Source: Planctomycetota bacterium (GTDB lineage: Bacteria; Planctomycetota; UBA1135; GCA-002686595). Taken from it: a stretch of 43,103 bases of DNA. The DNA lies in assembly GCA_016872795.1 (NCBI GenBank), contig VGYZ01000029.1:1-43103 (forward strand), read 5' to 3'. Shown one piece after another: positions 32,722-40,743 of this stretch. The notes beneath the pieces were generated by a model, which saw only the letters and a list, made by a program, of their open reading frames with translations, did no database searches and had not been told where the DNA came from. Every line of letters begins with the position of its first letter. The first letter of the stretch is position 1. Both the position numbers and the translations under genes were made by a program.

Positions 32722-32743
32722 CGGGGCTTGCGAAAGCGCCCCG
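32722..32743 (+). terminator. Hairpin with GCGA tetraloop after the spermidine synthase-like gene
   Basis: CGGG (32722-32725) and GCTT (32726-32729) pair with AAGC (32734-32737) and CCCG (32740-32743) around GCGA, with a two-base bulge. It lies 21 nt after the stop and upstream of the purF promoter hexamer. No U-tract; a role as terminator is inferred. Confidence 0.4.
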
Positions 32744-32781
32744 CCCGTCGAATCCGCGCATGGAGCGCCGCCCGCGCCCGC

Positions 32782-32787
32782 TAGACT
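32782..32787 (+). promoter_or_regulatory. -10-like TAGACT (GCTAGACT) for purF
   Basis: GCTAGACT is the same octamer as before lpxA, but here it is 60 nt from the ATG, leaving a leader of about 50 nt with GGGAGAG-type purine sequence before the start. purF would thus be a leadered exception. Confidence 0.4.
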
Positions 32788-32847
32788 CTCACGCCCGCGC
32801 CAGCTGCACCCTGCTGGCGCTCCTTCCACCGGGAGAGCGACGCTCGA

Positions 32848-34335
32848 ATGTGCGGCTTCATCGGCATCTACGGTCCCAACGGCAGCGACGTGGCGCTCGA
32901 GATCTACGAGGGCCTGCTCGCGGTGCAACACCGCGGTCAGGACGCGTCGGGCATCACGACCTTCACGGACAAGTTCCACGTCAAGAAGGGCCTCGGGCTC
33001 GTGCGCGATGTGTTCAACGAGCGCAACATGGCGCGCTTGCGCGGGCCGCTCGGCGTCGGCCATGTGCGCTATCCGACCGTCGGCGTCGGCTCGAACGAGG
33101 ATGTGCAGCCGTTCCACATGGTGTTCCCCATGGGCATCGCCATGGCGCACAACGGCAATGTCACGAACTTCCTCGAGCTCAAGGAGCGGCTCGCGCTCAA
33201 GGGCGTGCGGCTCGGCTCGTCGTGCGATGTCGAGGCGATCCTGTATGTCTTTGCGCGCGCGCTCGCCGATCGCGTGAAGCCGATCCAGAAGCCGACGCCG
33301 GAGGATGTGTTCGCGGCCGTGAAGGTCGTGCACGAGAAGGTCAAGGGCGCGTACTCCGTCGTCGCGATCCTCGCCGATGTCGGCATGGTGTGCTTCCGCG
33401 ATCCGTATGGCATCAAGCCGATCGTGTTCGGCCAGAAGAAGACCGAGCAGGGCACGAGCTACGCCTGCGCGAGCGAATCGGTGGTGCTCGACGTCAACGG
33501 CTACGACCGCACGCTCGACATCGGGCCCGGTCAATGCGTGTATGTCGACGTCGACCGCACGATTCACCAGCGCAAGCTCGGCGACAAGCCGCACCGGCCG
33601 TGCATCTTCGAGTGGGTCTACTTCGCACGCCCGGACTCGATGCTCGACGATATTTCCGTGTACCGCACGCGTCGCCGCTTCGGCAAGGAGCTCGGCGAGC
33701 AGTGGAAGCGCTCGGGCGCACCCGTGCCCGATGCGGTCATCCCGATCCCCGACAGCTCGCGCGAGGCCGCCATGGCGATGGCCGAGGCGATCGAGGTTCC
33801 CTATCGCGAGGGACTCGTCAAGAACCGCTACATCGGCCGCACGTTCATCATGCCGAGCCAAGGCGCGCGCACGAACTCCGTGCGCCGCAAGCTCAACACG
33901 ATCCCGCTCGAATTCGCGGGCAAGGACGTGCTGCTCGTCGACGACTCGATCGTGCGCGGCAACACCTCGAAGCGCATCGTGCAGATGGCTCGCGACGCCG
34001 GTGCCCGCAAGGTCTACATGGCGGTCACGAGTCCGCCGCTCGTGAGTCCCTGCCCCTACGGCATCGACATGGCGACCAAGACCGAGTTCATCGCGTCCAA
34101 TCGTTCGACCGAGGAAATCGCGCGCGAGATCGGCGTCGATCACCTCGTGTATCTCGACCGCGAGGCGATGAACGAAGCCGCGCGCGCTGGGAATCCGAAG
34201 CTCGAGAAGTTCTGCAACGCGTGCTTCACGGGCGAGTATCCCACCGGCGATGTCACCCGCGAGATGTTGATCGCGATCGAAGGCGAGCGCTGCTCGGCGC
34301 AGATCGCGATCACGGCCGACGCCGCCCAGGCCTGA
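32848..34335 (+). CDS. purF: Amidophosphoribosyltransferase
   Basis: A 495-residue enzyme for the first committed step of purine synthesis: glutamine plus PRPP gives phosphoribosylamine. MCGFIGIYG places the glutaminase nucleophile Cys2 directly after the start, with no propeptide beyond Met. NGNVTNFLELK and the GLLAVQHRGQDASGI loop belong to the class II glutaminase domain. The PRPP-binding segment VLLVDDSIVRGNTSKRIV lies in the C-terminal phosphoribosyltransferase domain. Cysteines in CIFEWVYFARPDS, SPCPYGID and FCNACFTGEYP match the four 4Fe-4S ligands of the Bacillus-type enzyme, so an oxygen-sensitive cluster is expected. Confidence 0.97.
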   Translation: MCGFIGIYGPNGSDVALEIYEGLLAVQHRGQDASGITTFTDKFHVKKGLGLVRDVFNERNMARLRGPLGVGHVRYPTVGVGSNEDVQPFHMVFPMGIAMAHNGNVTNFLELKERLALKGVRLGSSCDVEAILYVFARALADRVKPIQKPTPEDVFAAVKVVHEKVKGAYSVVAILADVGMVCFRDPYGIKPIVFGQKKTEQGTSYACASESVVLDVNGYDRTLDIGPGQCVYVDVDRTIHQRKLGDKPHRPCIFEWVYFARPDSMLDDISVYRTRRRFGKELGEQWKRSGAPVPDAVIPIPDSSREAAMAMAEAIEVPYREGLVKNRYIGRTFIMPSQGARTNSVRRKLNTIPLEFAGKDVLLVDDSIVRGNTSKRIVQMARDAGARKVYMAVTSPPLVSPCPYGIDMATKTEFIASNRSTEEIAREIGVDHLVYLDREAMNEAARAGNPKLEKFCNACFTGEYPTGDVTREMLIAIEGERCSAQIAITADAAQA

Positions 34336-34428
34336 AGCGAAGCCGTGGTCCAGCGAGCTCGCGGCAGTTCTGATCCGACCGCGCCATGCCGTGGCCGGCC
34401 ACCGACTTGCATTCTCCGAAGGCCGGAT

Positions 34429-34434
34429 TAATCT
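34429..34434 (+). promoter_or_regulatory. -10-like TAATCT, HNH gene
   Basis: TAATCT ends 10 nt before the ATG at 34445, supporting that start over an in-frame ATG at 34391. Confidence 0.45.
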
Positions 34435-34444
34435 CAAACGGGCC

Positions 34445-35047
34445 ATGAGCACCGCCAGCGTTCTCACGCAACCAGCGCTGGTGCTCAACTCGTCGTGGCT
34501 TGCGATCCACACGACCACGGCCTTCGACGCGTTGCGACTGATGTGCAACGGCACGGCGAAAGCCGTCGTGCCCGAGAGCTACGAGCTGCACGGCTTCGAG
34601 AGTTGGGTGGGCCTCGCGGTCCCGCCCGACGAGCCCGCCATCCGTACCGTCAAGCTGCGCATTCGTGTGCCGGAAATCGTGGTGCTGACCCAGTTCGGCG
34701 GCCAACCCAACCCGGCCGCGTCCTTCAGCCGCCGCAACCTGTTCCGCCGCGACGACAACCGCTGCCAGTACTGCGGTCGCCGCCCGGGCACGAAGGAGCT
34801 CTCGATCGATCATGTGTTCCCGCGCGCGCGCGGCGGCAGGAGCTCGTGGGAAAACTGCGTGCTCGCCTGCACGGACTGCAATCACCGCAAGCGCGATCGA
34901 ACGCCCGACGAGGCGGGCATGCGACTGCGGAAACTGCCGGCCAAGCCGCGCTGGTCGCCGATCCTCGAAGTACCGGTGGGTCGCGTGCGCCAGAGCTGGT
35001 CGCGCTTCGTGAGCGACGCGTATTGGGATGTGAAACTCGAGCCTTGA
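34445..35047 (+). CDS. HNH endonuclease domain protein
   Basis: A 200-residue protein. The C-terminal half holds an HNH nuclease with a zinc site: CQYCGRRPG, then ELSIDHVFPRARGG (catalytic His after Asp), then WENCVLACTDCNHRK (Asn and the second CxxC). The N-terminal 90 residues (NSSWLAIHTTTAFDALRLM and onward) match a widespread chromosomal HNH family often found alone, not next to a methylase or toxin. Its role is unknown; a repair or RNA/DNA-processing function is as likely as defence. Stand-alone, with its own promoter, convergent with pgeF across a strong hairpin. Confidence 0.9.
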   Translation: MSTASVLTQPALVLNSSWLAIHTTTAFDALRLMCNGTAKAVVPESYELHGFESWVGLAVPPDEPAIRTVKLRIRVPEIVVLTQFGGQPNPAASFSRRNLFRRDDNRCQYCGRRPGTKELSIDHVFPRARGGRSSWENCVLACTDCNHRKRDRTPDEAGMRLRKLPAKPRWSPILEVPVGRVRQSWSRFVSDAYWDVKLEP

Positions 35048-35115
35048 GAGCGCGCGGCGCTCACGGGCTCGCAGGGTCGGCCTGCTTGCCTTCCGCCTCG
35101 TGTGGCCGGTCCGGA

Positions 35116-35151
35116 GGCTCGAGCATGCGCCGCGAGGGCGATGCTCGGGCC
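35116..35151. terminator. Strong bidirectional hairpin between HNH gene and pgeF
   Basis: GGCTCGAGCAT (35116-35126) pairs with ATGCTCGGGCC (35141-35151), and CGCC (35128-35131) with GGCG (35137-35140), giving 15 pairs with one bulged G and a GCGAG loop. It sits in the 123-bp gap between two convergent stop codons. No U-tract on either side; a bidirectional terminator or RNA-protecting stem is inferred. Confidence 0.55.
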
Positions 35152-35170
35152 GCCTCGGGCGCAGGGGGCG

Positions 35171-35914
35171 CTACTGTGGTCGAGCGGCGATGAACGCGCC
35201 GATGCGGCCCGCGCGCGCGGCGCCGCCGTGGGTGACCTCGCGGCGATGGGAGGGCAGCTCGTCCGCGTGGAGATAGGTGCAGCGATCCGAGAGGTCGATG
35301 CGCGCGCAGCCGCCGCGCTCGAGCTGGATCCGCGCCGCGGCGCGCAGGTCGATGCGCGGCCGTTCGCCGGAACGCGCGTGGATGGCGGCTCCGAGACCAG
35401 CGCGCTCGAATTGCCCCGCGACCTCAGGTCCCATCTCACAGCTCTCGAGCGACAGGCACGGACCGATCGCGGCCACCAACGCTCGCACGCCGAGGCGCTC
35501 GAGCGCCGCGGGAATCACGCCGGCAACGAGTCCGCGCCAGCCGGCGTGGATCGCGGCGACACGGGAGCCGTCAGCGCTTGCCACGAGCACCGGCACGCAA
35601 TCGGCCGTGTAGACGAGCGCGAGCAAGTCTGCGCGCGAGCTCGTCCACGCATCGCCCTCGAGTGCGCCGAGAGCCATCCCTAGCTCGTGAACACTCGCGC
35701 CGTGCACTTGCTTCATCGAGAGAAGCGGTGCGCCGCTCGGTGCCAGCGCGAGCTCGCGCAACGCGTCGAGCGCGCGGCCATCGCTCTCGCGCAGGTCCAT
35801 CGGCGTGCCACCGAGGCCAACGCGGGTCGTGAAGAGGTGCGGGACCCCGACGGCGGAGAGTTCTCTCGATCGATAGCCGACGAGTCCCGTGCGGTGCACC
35901 GTGCGCTGGAGCAT
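35171..35914 (-). CDS. pgeF: PgeF/YfiH-family peptidoglycan-editing (laccase-domain) protein
   Basis: A 247-residue protein of the multicopper-oxidase-like YfiH family (about 240 residues). The zinc/active-site residues are visible: SMKQVHGASV (His), YTADCVPVLV (Cys) and AAIHAGWRGLVAGVI (His). IGPCLSLESCEMGPEV and DLSDRCTYLHADELPSHRRE, with the usual terminal GRIGAFIA, complete the family. Members are purine nucleoside/peptide-editing enzymes that remove miscoded residues from UDP-MurNAc precursors, so a cytoplasmic peptidoglycan-quality role is likely. The ATG at 35914 follows a TACCCT hexamer by only 6 nt, so the message is probably leaderless. Confidence 0.92.
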   Translation of the reverse strand: MLQRTVHRTGLVGYRSRELSAVGVPHLFTTRVGLGGTPMDLRESDGRALDALRELALAPSGAPLLSMKQVHGASVHELGMALGALEGDAWTSSRADLLALVYTADCVPVLVASADGSRVAAIHAGWRGLVAGVIPAALERLGVRALVAAIGPCLSLESCEMGPEVAGQFERAGLGAAIHARSGERPRIDLRAAARIQLERGGCARIDLSDRCTYLHADELPSHRREVTHGGAARAGRIGAFIAARPQ

Positions 35915-35920
35915 CCGCGC

Positions 35921-35926
35921 AGGGTA
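35921..35926 (-). promoter_or_regulatory. -10-like TACCCT (GCTACCCT), pgeF
   Basis: GCTACCCT on the minus strand ends 6 nt before the ATG at 35914. It is the same octamer as before the spermidine synthase-like gene. Confidence 0.45.
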
Positions 35927-35990
35927 GCAGCGCGCGAGCGCGGAATCAGCGCGCGACGAATCGTCTCGGCCCACCGATGCTCCGGCGCGC

Positions 35991-35996
35991 TAAGAT
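35991..35996 (+). promoter_or_regulatory. -10-like TAAGAT (GCTAAGAT), YfhO-like gene
   Basis: GCTAAGAT ends 6 nt before the GTG at 36003, divergent from pgeF in an 88-bp gap. Confidence 0.4.
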
Positions 35997-36002
35997 GAGC
36001 CG

Positions 36003-38408
36003 GTGAACGCGCAGGCGAAGCGGGATGTGTGGCTGGCGGCCTGCGTGGCGGCGCTGGTGGCATGGGCGCTGTTGTGGGAGCCGCTTTTCCGCGCGTCTGG
36101 TCATGTCTTCACCACCGCTGACCTGCTGCAGGGACATCCGGTGCTTGCAGCGGAAGCGGGCTGGCTGCCGCGCAACCGGCTGCTCTCCGATCCAGTGGTC
36201 GAGTTCGTGCCGTGGCACGAGTTCTCGCGCTCAGAGCTCGCGCAGGGCCGTTTTCCGCTGTGGAATCCGAACAACGGCTGCGGAGTGCCGCACTGGGCCA
36301 ACTTCCAGTCGGCGGTGCTGTCCGTGTTCAGCCTGCCGTTCTACGCGCTTCCGCTGAAGTGGGCACTGCTCGCTAGCGCGTTCTTGAAGAGCTGGGTCGC
36401 CGGCGCGGCGCTGTTGCTCTTCCTGCGCACGCTCGGCCTCTCGCGCTTGGCGAGCGCGTGCGGCGCGATCGCGTTCCAAGCGAGCGGCCACAACGCGCTG
36501 CTGATCGCCTATCCGCATGCGGGCGTCGCGGCCTGGGTTCCCGCCGCGCTCTTGTGCGTCGAGAAGCTCGTGAGCGGCGGCGGTCTGCGCAAGTGGTCCA
36601 CCGGTCTGGTGCTCGCACTCGTGGCGATGGCCTACGCCGGTCATCCGGAGACGCTGTTCTTCGGAGCAGCGAGCGTCATCGCCTACACACTCGCGCGCTT
36701 GCTGCCCGCGCTGCGCGAACGCCCGGCAGCGACGCTGCGACTCGGCGCGCGCCTCGCCGCGCTGGGTCTCGCCTCGGTCTTGCTGGCGATGCCGCTCGTG
36801 TTGCCGTTCCTCGAGTATGTGCAGCAGAGCCCGCGCGCCTTCGGCCTCGAGTCGACTTCGCATGTCGCGCTCGATCTCGCGCACTGGCCGCGCTACGTGT
36901 TCTCCGACTACCTCGGAACGCCCGTGGATCGCGCACTCGTCGATCCCGCTCGCCCGACGCCGAACTACGAGATCGCGAACTTGGGCTACACGAGCTGGCT
37001 GGCACTCGTGCTCGCGCTGCTCGCGCTTCCCGCGGCGCTGCGTTCGGGCAAGACCGTGTCGTTTGCGCTCGCCGCGCTCTTGTGGCCGCTGTGGGCCCAC
37101 GACATCTTCGGTCTCGCGAGCGGGGCGTCCTCCGCGCTCGGCCTCGGCTTCATGCCGAGCTATGTCAGCCAAGGAGCATGGGCACTCGCCATCGCCGTGC
37201 TCGCCGCTCACGGCGTGCAGCGCGTGTCCAGCGGGAAGGCGCCGCGCATGGTCCCATCGATTGCCTTGGCGCTCGGCCTGCTCGCCCTGTTGTTTTCGTG
37301 CCGGGCCGCGCTCGAGCAGCTCTCGACCGCGGTCACGGACACGGACGACCTCGCCGCGCAGGCGCATGCGTTCGACCACATCATGTGGATCGTCGCGAGC
37401 TCGCTCGCAGCCATCGCAGTGATCCTCGTCCTGCTCTTCGCAGCCAGCTCGCGCGTTCGGCCGCTCGCGCTGGTCGCGCTGGCGCTGCTCCTCGCAGCGC
37501 AGACGGTCGAAGTCCTGCGTCCGTACCAGATCAGCGTGCAGGAGCGCCTCGTCTATCCGCGAACGGAGCCGATCGAGACCCTCGCACGCGAGACGGCGGG
37601 CGAGCGCGTGTTGTTCGTCGATCCGCTCGGAATTCCGCCGCACGCGAACTTGATGTATGGACTGTCGCTGCCGACTTCCTACGACGCGCTCGGGATCGCG
37701 GAATACAACCGGCTCTACGGCCTGCTCGTCGAACCGCGCACGTCGTGGCAGGTGGCGACCAAGGCGAGCGAGCACGCGCTCGCCGTGCTGGGCGTGACGC
37801 ATGTCGCGCTGCCGTCGGGCAGCGACGGCGGGCCCGGCTCGCGCTGGGAGGGAACGCGCGAGGGAGTCGAGTGCGTCGCCCATTTCCCCGGTCTGTCCCT
37901 GTATCGCTTCACGCGTTCGCGCGGCCGTTTTTGGCTCGCACCGCACGCGGAAGTGCGCGCCGGGCCGCGCAAGGCGCTCTTCCGCACGGTCGAGCCCGAA
38001 GTCGATCCCTACGACACGGTGATCGTCGGTCCGCAGGTGCCCGAGGGCTTCGAGCCTCGCAAGCGCGGCGCTGTCGCCGATGCAGCTTTGCCCGGCACGC
38101 TCTCGCTCGCCCTCGACACGCCCGATCGCGTGCGCTTGGAAGTCGACTGTCCTTCGCCGCGCTACTTCGTGGCCGCGCTCTCGCGCTACCCCGGTTGGCA
38201 GGCGACGCTCGATGGGGCTGCGGTGGAGATTCTCGACGCCAACACGGCCTTCATGGCGCTCGACGTGCCCGCGGGACACCATGTGATCGAGCTCTCGTAC
38301 GAACCCGCCTCGCTGCGCGACGGCTTGTGGCTGGCGTTGCTCGGTGCCGCCATCGCACTCGGACTCGTGCTGTTCCGCGCCCGCAGCCGTCCGGTCGTCG
38401 CGCCTTGA
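36003..38408 (+). CDS. YfhO-like large membrane protein (GT-C type)
   Basis: An 801-residue protein with about a dozen hydrophobic segments and a soluble C-terminal part. The early periplasmic loop DPVVEFVPWHEFSRSELAQG with FPLWNPNNGCGVPHWANFQS is the signature of YfhO-type proteins, which are GT-C fold and in Firmicutes act in glycosylation of teichoic acids. Near the end (SRYPGWQATLDGAAVEILDA, then AGHHVIELSYEP) is the small beta domain typical of this family, followed by a last membrane helix. It probably moves a sugar onto a surface polymer at the outer face; donor and acceptor unknown. GTG 36003 is supported by the nearby -10 element. Confidence 0.85.
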   Translation: MNAQAKRDVWLAACVAALVAWALLWEPLFRASGHVFTTADLLQGHPVLAAEAGWLPRNRLLSDPVVEFVPWHEFSRSELAQGRFPLWNPNNGCGVPHWANFQSAVLSVFSLPFYALPLKWALLASAFLKSWVAGAALLLFLRTLGLSRLASACGAIAFQASGHNALLIAYPHAGVAAWVPAALLCVEKLVSGGGLRKWSTGLVLALVAMAYAGHPETLFFGAASVIAYTLARLLPALRERPAATLRLGARLAALGLASVLLAMPLVLPFLEYVQQSPRAFGLESTSHVALDLAHWPRYVFSDYLGTPVDRALVDPARPTPNYEIANLGYTSWLALVLALLALPAALRSGKTVSFALAALLWPLWAHDIFGLASGASSALGLGFMPSYVSQGAWALAIAVLAAHGVQRVSSGKAPRMVPSIALALGLLALLFSCRAALEQLSTAVTDTDDLAAQAHAFDHIMWIVASSLAAIAVILVLLFAASSRVRPLALVALALLLAAQTVEVLRPYQISVQERLVYPRTEPIETLARETAGERVLFVDPLGIPPHANLMYGLSLPTSYDALGIAEYNRLYGLLVEPRTSWQVATKASEHALAVLGVTHVALPSGSDGGPGSRWEGTREGVECVAHFPGLSLYRFTRSRGRFWLAPHAEVRAGPRKALFRTVEPEVDPYDTVIVGPQVPEGFEPRKRGAVADAALPGTLSLALDTPDRVRLEVDCPSPRYFVAALSRYPGWQATLDGAAVEILDANTAFMALDVPAGHHVIELSYEPASLRDGLWLALLGAAIALGLVLFRARSRPVVAP

Positions 38409-38416
38409 GCGGGGCG

Positions 38417-38431
38417 CCGCGCGAGGCGCGG
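38417..38431. terminator. Hairpin between convergent genes
   Basis: CCGCGC (38417-38422) pairs perfectly with GCGCGG (38426-38431) around GAG in a 31-bp gap between two convergent stop codons. No U-tract; probable transcription-end structure. Confidence 0.45.
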
Positions 38432-38439
38432 AGTCGAAA

Positions 38440-39318
38440 CTAGCGCAGCTCGGCCAGCGCGTAGCGAGCGTGCGCCGACTCGGACGCCAGCGCGTGCGCC
38501 GTCGCGACGAGGTCGAGCGCGTCGTCGGTACGCACCTCGTCGCGGTGAATTCCGGAGGCGATGAACAGCGCGTCGAGTCGCTCGCGGTTGGCGCCCCGCA
38601 CATCGGTGCCAATGCCGTCACCGATGGCGAGCACGCGCGTGCGGTCGACGGGCTGTCCGGAGAGCACTTCGAGCTCGCGCAAGGCCAGCGCGTAGATGGG
38701 TGCGTGCGGCTTGCCCGCCATGACGACGCGACCGCCGAGGGCCTCGTAGTCTCGCGCGAGGACGCCCGCGCACCAGTGTGGACGCTCGCCGAGGCGCACG
38801 ACGATGTCGGGGTTGGCACAGATCATTTCGAGGTCGAGCTCACGGGCGCGCGCGAGGCGCTCGCGGTAGTGCTCCGGTTCGTCGGAGTCGAAGTCGCCGA
38901 GGCCCGTGACGCACAGAAACGCGGAGCTCTCGAGCGCCGCGAGCCGCAGGCCGAGTCCGTCCCACAGCACGCTGTCGCTGCGCGGACCGATCAGGTGCAT
39001 CGGGCCGGGCGCGCGAGCTGCGAGCTCGCCGCGAATCGCGTCACCGCTCGTCACGATGAGGTCCCACGCCTCGCGCGCGACGCCGATGCGATCGAGCTGG
39101 CGTGGAATCGGGCCACGCGGCTTCGGCACATTCGTGAGCAGGATCACCCGTCCGCCGCTGGCGCGGAAGGCCGTCAGCGCGCGCACGGCGCTCGCGAACG
39201 GGCGCTGGCCGTTGTGCACCACGCCCCACAGGTCGCACAGCACCGCGTCGTAGCGCTCGCGCAGAGCCAGCAGGCACGCGGGAACTTCCGGTGGACGGAT
39301 GTGTTCGTGCGGCGACAT
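38440..39318 (-). CDS. HAD-superfamily class IIA phosphatase
   Basis: A 292-residue protein. The nucleophile motif is AVLCDLWGVVHNGQRPF; Asp followed by L-W-G, rather than the usual DxDG, is the pattern of the TIGR01459 class IIA subgroup. VILLTNVPKPRG is motif II (Thr). GKPHAPIYALAL and LAIGDGIGTDVRGANRERLD are the Lys and acidic motifs III-IV, with the cap domain between them. It likely removes phosphate from a sugar or nucleotide; substrate unknown. The ATG at 39318 follows TACCAT by 9 nt. It is divergent from the GT4 gene across 112 bp. Confidence 0.9.
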   Translation of the reverse strand: MSPHEHIRPPEVPACLLALRERYDAVLCDLWGVVHNGQRPFASAVRALTAFRASGGRVILLTNVPKPRGPIPRQLDRIGVAREAWDLIVTSGDAIRGELAARAPGPMHLIGPRSDSVLWDGLGLRLAALESSAFLCVTGLGDFDSDEPEHYRERLARARELDLEMICANPDIVVRLGERPHWCAGVLARDYEALGGRVVMAGKPHAPIYALALRELEVLSGQPVDRTRVLAIGDGIGTDVRGANRERLDALFIASGIHRDEVRTDDALDLVATAHALASESAHARYALAELR

Positions 39319-39327
39319 CGGCCGCGC

Positions 39328-39333
39328 ATGGTA
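39328..39333 (-). promoter_or_regulatory. -10-like TACCAT, HAD gene
   Basis: TACCAT on the minus strand ends 9 nt before the ATG at 39318, matching the spacing at other starts. Confidence 0.4.
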
Positions 39334-39414
39334 CGCCGAGTCCGCCACCTCTTCCTGCTCGCGGGACGCGCTTCGTCCGCACTCTGAGCACGGGAAGTGC
39401 GCTCTCCGAAGGGA

Positions 39415-39420
39415 TATGCT
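39415..39420 (+). promoter_or_regulatory. -10-like TATGCT, GT4 gene
   Basis: TATGCT ends 10 nt before the ATG at 39431. It overlaps an in-frame upstream ATG (39416), which argues that the downstream ATG is the true start. Confidence 0.45.
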
Positions 39421-39430
39421 CGCTGCGCCG

Positions 39431-40591
39431 ATGCGCATCCTCGTCACCTCACCGATCTTCCCGCCGGATCTCGGCGGCCCGTCCGTGTATGTGCCGAGCC
39501 TCGGCCGCTTCCTCGCGGAGCGCGGTCACGATGTGACGGTCGTGGCCTTCTGCGCGGATCCGCGGCCGCAGGGCTATCCGTTTCGCGTCGTAGCGATCGA
39601 GCGCGGACCGCTGCTCGCGCGCTACCTGAAAGCGGCTTGGGCCACCTATCTCGAAGCGCGCAAGGCGGATGTCGTGTATGTGAACGAACATCTGGCGCTG
39701 CTGCATGTGGCCGCGGCGCGCCTCGCGGGGCGCAAGGTGATGATCCGCGTGATGGTCGATGGCGCCTGGGAGATCAGCCACCGCAAGGGCTGGATCGAGG
39801 GCGACGACATCGAGACCTTCGAGGGCAAGCAGTACGGGTGGAAGGTGTCGCTCGCGCGGCGCGTGCAGAGGCACTGGTGGGGCTGGTGTCATCAGCTCAT
39901 CGCGTGCAGCGACTTCCTGCGGCGCATTCCGATCGAGCGCTATGGCGTTCCCGAACGCAAGGTCGAGCTCGTCTACAACGCCTACCATGGACCGAAGGCC
40001 GCGGATGTCGCCGACGGACGAGCGAGTGCGCGCGCGCGGCAAGGTCTCGATCCCAAGAAGCGCTACCTGCTCACGATCTGTCGGCTCATGGTGTGGAAGC
40101 GCGTCGACGGCATCCTGCGAGCGCTGCAGGGACTCCCGGATGACATCGAGCTGCTCGTGGCGGGCGACGGAGACATGCTCGAGCCCTGGAAGCAGCTTGC
40201 CCGCGAGCTCGGGCTCGAGCAGCGCGCGCACTTCCTCGGAAATGTCCCCTATGAGCGCATTCCCGACCTGATCTGCGCGGCGGATGTGTTCGTGCTGAAC
40301 AGCGAGTACGAGGGTCTGTCGCACACCCTGCTCGAAGTCAGCGCGCTCGGCACGCCGATCGTCTGCTCGAAGATCGGCGGCAATCCAGAGGTCGTCGAGC
40401 ACGAGCGCAACGGCCTGCTCGTGCCGCTGCGGGACGACGCGGCGCTGCGCGCGGCCATCGCGCGGCTGCTCGAGGACCCAACGCTCGCGCGCCGCTTCGT
40501 GGCAGCTGGACTCGAGCGCATGCAGCGGTTCGACCGCGAGCGCACCTTCGGCCACATCGAGCGGCTTCTCGAAGGGCTCGCCCGGCGCTGA
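39431..40591 (+). CDS. Glycosyltransferase family 4
   Basis: A 386-residue GT-B enzyme. The N-terminal half opens MRILVTSPIFPPDLGGPSVY, the usual acceptor-side glycine loop. The C-terminal half has LTICRLMVWKRVDGILRAL, LLVAGDGDMLEP and NSEYEGLSHTLLEVSALGTP then IVCSKIGGNPEVVE, including the E-x7-E motif that holds the nucleotide sugar. It builds a retaining glycosidic bond on a surface glycan or glycolipid in the cytoplasm; sugar unknown. It stands alone with its own -10 element, followed by a decayed TetR locus. Confidence 0.93.
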   Translation: MRILVTSPIFPPDLGGPSVYVPSLGRFLAERGHDVTVVAFCADPRPQGYPFRVVAIERGPLLARYLKAAWATYLEARKADVVYVNEHLALLHVAAARLAGRKVMIRVMVDGAWEISHRKGWIEGDDIETFEGKQYGWKVSLARRVQRHWWGWCHQLIACSDFLRRIPIERYGVPERKVELVYNAYHGPKAADVADGRASARARQGLDPKKRYLLTICRLMVWKRVDGILRALQGLPDDIELLVAGDGDMLEPWKQLARELGLEQRAHFLGNVPYERIPDLICAADVFVLNSEYEGLSHTLLEVSALGTPIVCSKIGGNPEVVEHERNGLLVPLRDDAALRAAIARLLEDPTLARRFVAAGLERMQRFDRERTFGHIERLLEGLARR

Positions 40592-40743
40592 GCGACCGCA
40601 CCGACCGGCTCGCCGACCGATTCGACCCCTGACCATGTCCGCTGGGAGGCCCTCTGGCCTTGACTGCGCACTCTCGCGTCTTGCGTGGGCGCGCTCCTTC
40701 GGCTGCTGAACGGTGTTCACAAACTGAGCATCGGTCACCGCCC

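Noticed and set aside
32341-34554. A 737-codon minus-strand open frame across purF
   Set aside because: It mirrors purF with no domain of its own; long antisense frames are expected at this GC content.
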